Below, piece by piece: positions 63,394 to 64,000 of a stretch of 64,000 bases of DNA. The stretch spans positions 3,678,501 through 3,742,500 of the forward strand of contig CP131056.1 in the NCBI GenBank assembly GCA_030657355.1, written 5' to 3'. Made by a program: the position numbers and the translations under genes. The notes beneath the pieces were generated by a model. It was not told the DNA's origin. It saw only the letters and a program-made list of their open reading frames with translations, and ran no database searches. Origin of the DNA: Radicibacter daui (lineage in GTDB: Bacteria; Pseudomonadota; Alphaproteobacteria; Radicibacterales; Radicibacteraceae). Position 1 is the stretch's first letter. Each line of letters starts with the position of its first letter.

Positions 63394-64000
63394 CGCCGCG
63401 CCCCCTCTTCTTCATCGTCATCGCTGTCCCGCCTCCAACCCGGCGGCGGCTCGCTCAGCAAGGCTGTCATCGCAGCATTCGTCGCCCGGCCGAGCAGCCA
63501 CAGCACGCCCAACGGTACCAGCACGATGAGGAACAGATAGGCAGCCGCCAGCCGCACCAGGCTCTCGACAATACGGTCCGCGCCGGAGAGCAGCGCATCG
63601 ACCGTGTGCTGAAGTTTCTCGCGTACCGCCGCCATGTCGGAGAGGGTGGAAAAAAAGCCCTGATCGGCACCCGGCGCCGGTATCAGCGTGCTGTCCTCCT
63701 GATGCAGGGCCCGAAGGTCCGCCTCGGCCTTTTCGATCTGCGGCTGGATCACCCCGTGGGAGAGCTGTTCCGCCCCGACGAAGGCGAGCGGCACGAGGAA
63801 GCGGCCAAGCAACCCCAGCATCAGGAACGCCCATGCCGTACGGCGCGCCACCATGGCGGCACTGCCCCCGCCCAGCAGAACCGAAACCGCGGCCGCCAGA
63901 AGGCCGATCGGCACCAGCAGCTTGAGGCCCCATTCCTGCCCGATATCGATCAGCAGCCGCTCGCCGCCCAGCGCCACCGTGGCCGTGAGCAGCACGGAGC
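63390..64000 (-). CDS. Hypothetical membrane protein (cut by window edge)
   Basis: The frame is still open at base 64000, so the N-terminus is missing; about 203 residues are seen. There are two hydrophobic segments around LKLLVPIGLLAAAVSVLLGG and TAWAFLMLGLLGRFLVPLAFVG, then a long charged, probably extracytoplasmic helix (VIQPQIEKAEADLRAL... AAVREKLQHTVDALL), a third segment (LAAAYLFLIVLVPLGVLWLL) and an acidic tail (RRDSDDDEEEGARR). Not recognised. The stop overlaps the start of the antiporter gene (ATGA), so they form an operon and this protein may assist the antiporter. Confidence 0.7.
   Translation of the reverse strand, partial: SVLLTATVALGGERLLIDIGQEWGLKLLVPIGLLAAAVSVLLGGGSAAMVARRTAWAFLMLGLLGRFLVPLAFVGAEQLSHGVIQPQIEKAEADLRALHQEDSTLIPAPGADQGFFSTLSDMAAVREKLQHTVDALLSGADRIVESLVRLAAAYLFLIVLVPLGVLWLLGRATNAAMTALLSEPPPGWRRDSDDDEEEGARR

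Overview
This is a 64 kb stretch of ordinary, gene-dense, GC-rich bacterial chromosome. It looks alphaproteobacterial. Heme precursor is made by 5-aminolevulinate synthase (hemA), GcvP is a single chain, Fur is of the alpha type with an HHHH motif and no Cys4 zinc site, and there is an MntR-type DtxR regulator. Long read-through frames lie opposite most genes, as expected at this base composition. The ADP-heptose genes show a Gram-negative LPS producer. I cannot name the genus. There is no prophage, IS element, CRISPR array or rRNA operon. Both ends cut through genes: an MFS transporter at the left and a membrane protein at the right.

Left part (0-14 kb). The queuosine genes queG, tgt-queA and a VUT/YhhQ-type precursor transporter are split by a small accessory island holding a MazEF module, an unrecognised 537-residue protein and a RHH/ParE module. 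A tandem glycine riboswitch then leads the glycine-cleavage operon gcvT-gcvH-gcvP.

14-20 kb. A YitT-type membrane protein with a structured leader is followed by the overlapping operon gmhA-hldA-hldD-hldC for ADP-heptose, an AidB-type acyl-CoA dehydrogenase, and a 62-residue ORF behind a Fur-box-like site.

20-27 kb is a metal-homeostasis district: LysE-type exporter, cueR-copA with a CueR promoter (19-bp spacer), fur, bfd with a Fur box, mntR and a CDF metal exporter. Next come a methyltransferase, a degenerate GT-A-like protein, a receiver-like protein without its phospho-aspartate, and zapE.

31-34.1 kb holds tuf with tRNA-Tyr and tRNA-Gly, divergent rlmB, and tRNA-Thr.

35.7-40.1 kb is a signalling cluster: a cyclic-nucleotide-binding protein divergent from a STAS antagonist, a HATPase kinase and two tandem receiver-PP2C phosphatases. 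This is the parts list of a partner-switching system, but no sigma factor or other obvious output lies beside it.

40-48 kb has tRNA-Leu, a Bcr/CflA-type exporter with its TetR regulator and a perfect-arm palindrome, a molybdopterin-binding protein, map, a compositionally distinct radC, and a divergent LysR/aldehyde dehydrogenase pair.

48-64 kb has a 1217-residue protein joining a right-handed beta-helix to an apparent AttH/CrtC-like domain, then purB, a PAS/degenerate-GGDEF/EAL protein, an M20 amidohydrolase, rbsK, an NHLRC2-like thioredoxin/NHL protein, hemA behind an FNR/FixK-type box, and an NhaP2-type antiporter.

The strongest candidates for something undescribed are the beta-helix/AttH fusion, the duplicated partner-switching module, the orphan between two toxin-antitoxin pairs, and the small ORF behind the Fur-like box. 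Everything here comes from reading the sequence; no database search was run.
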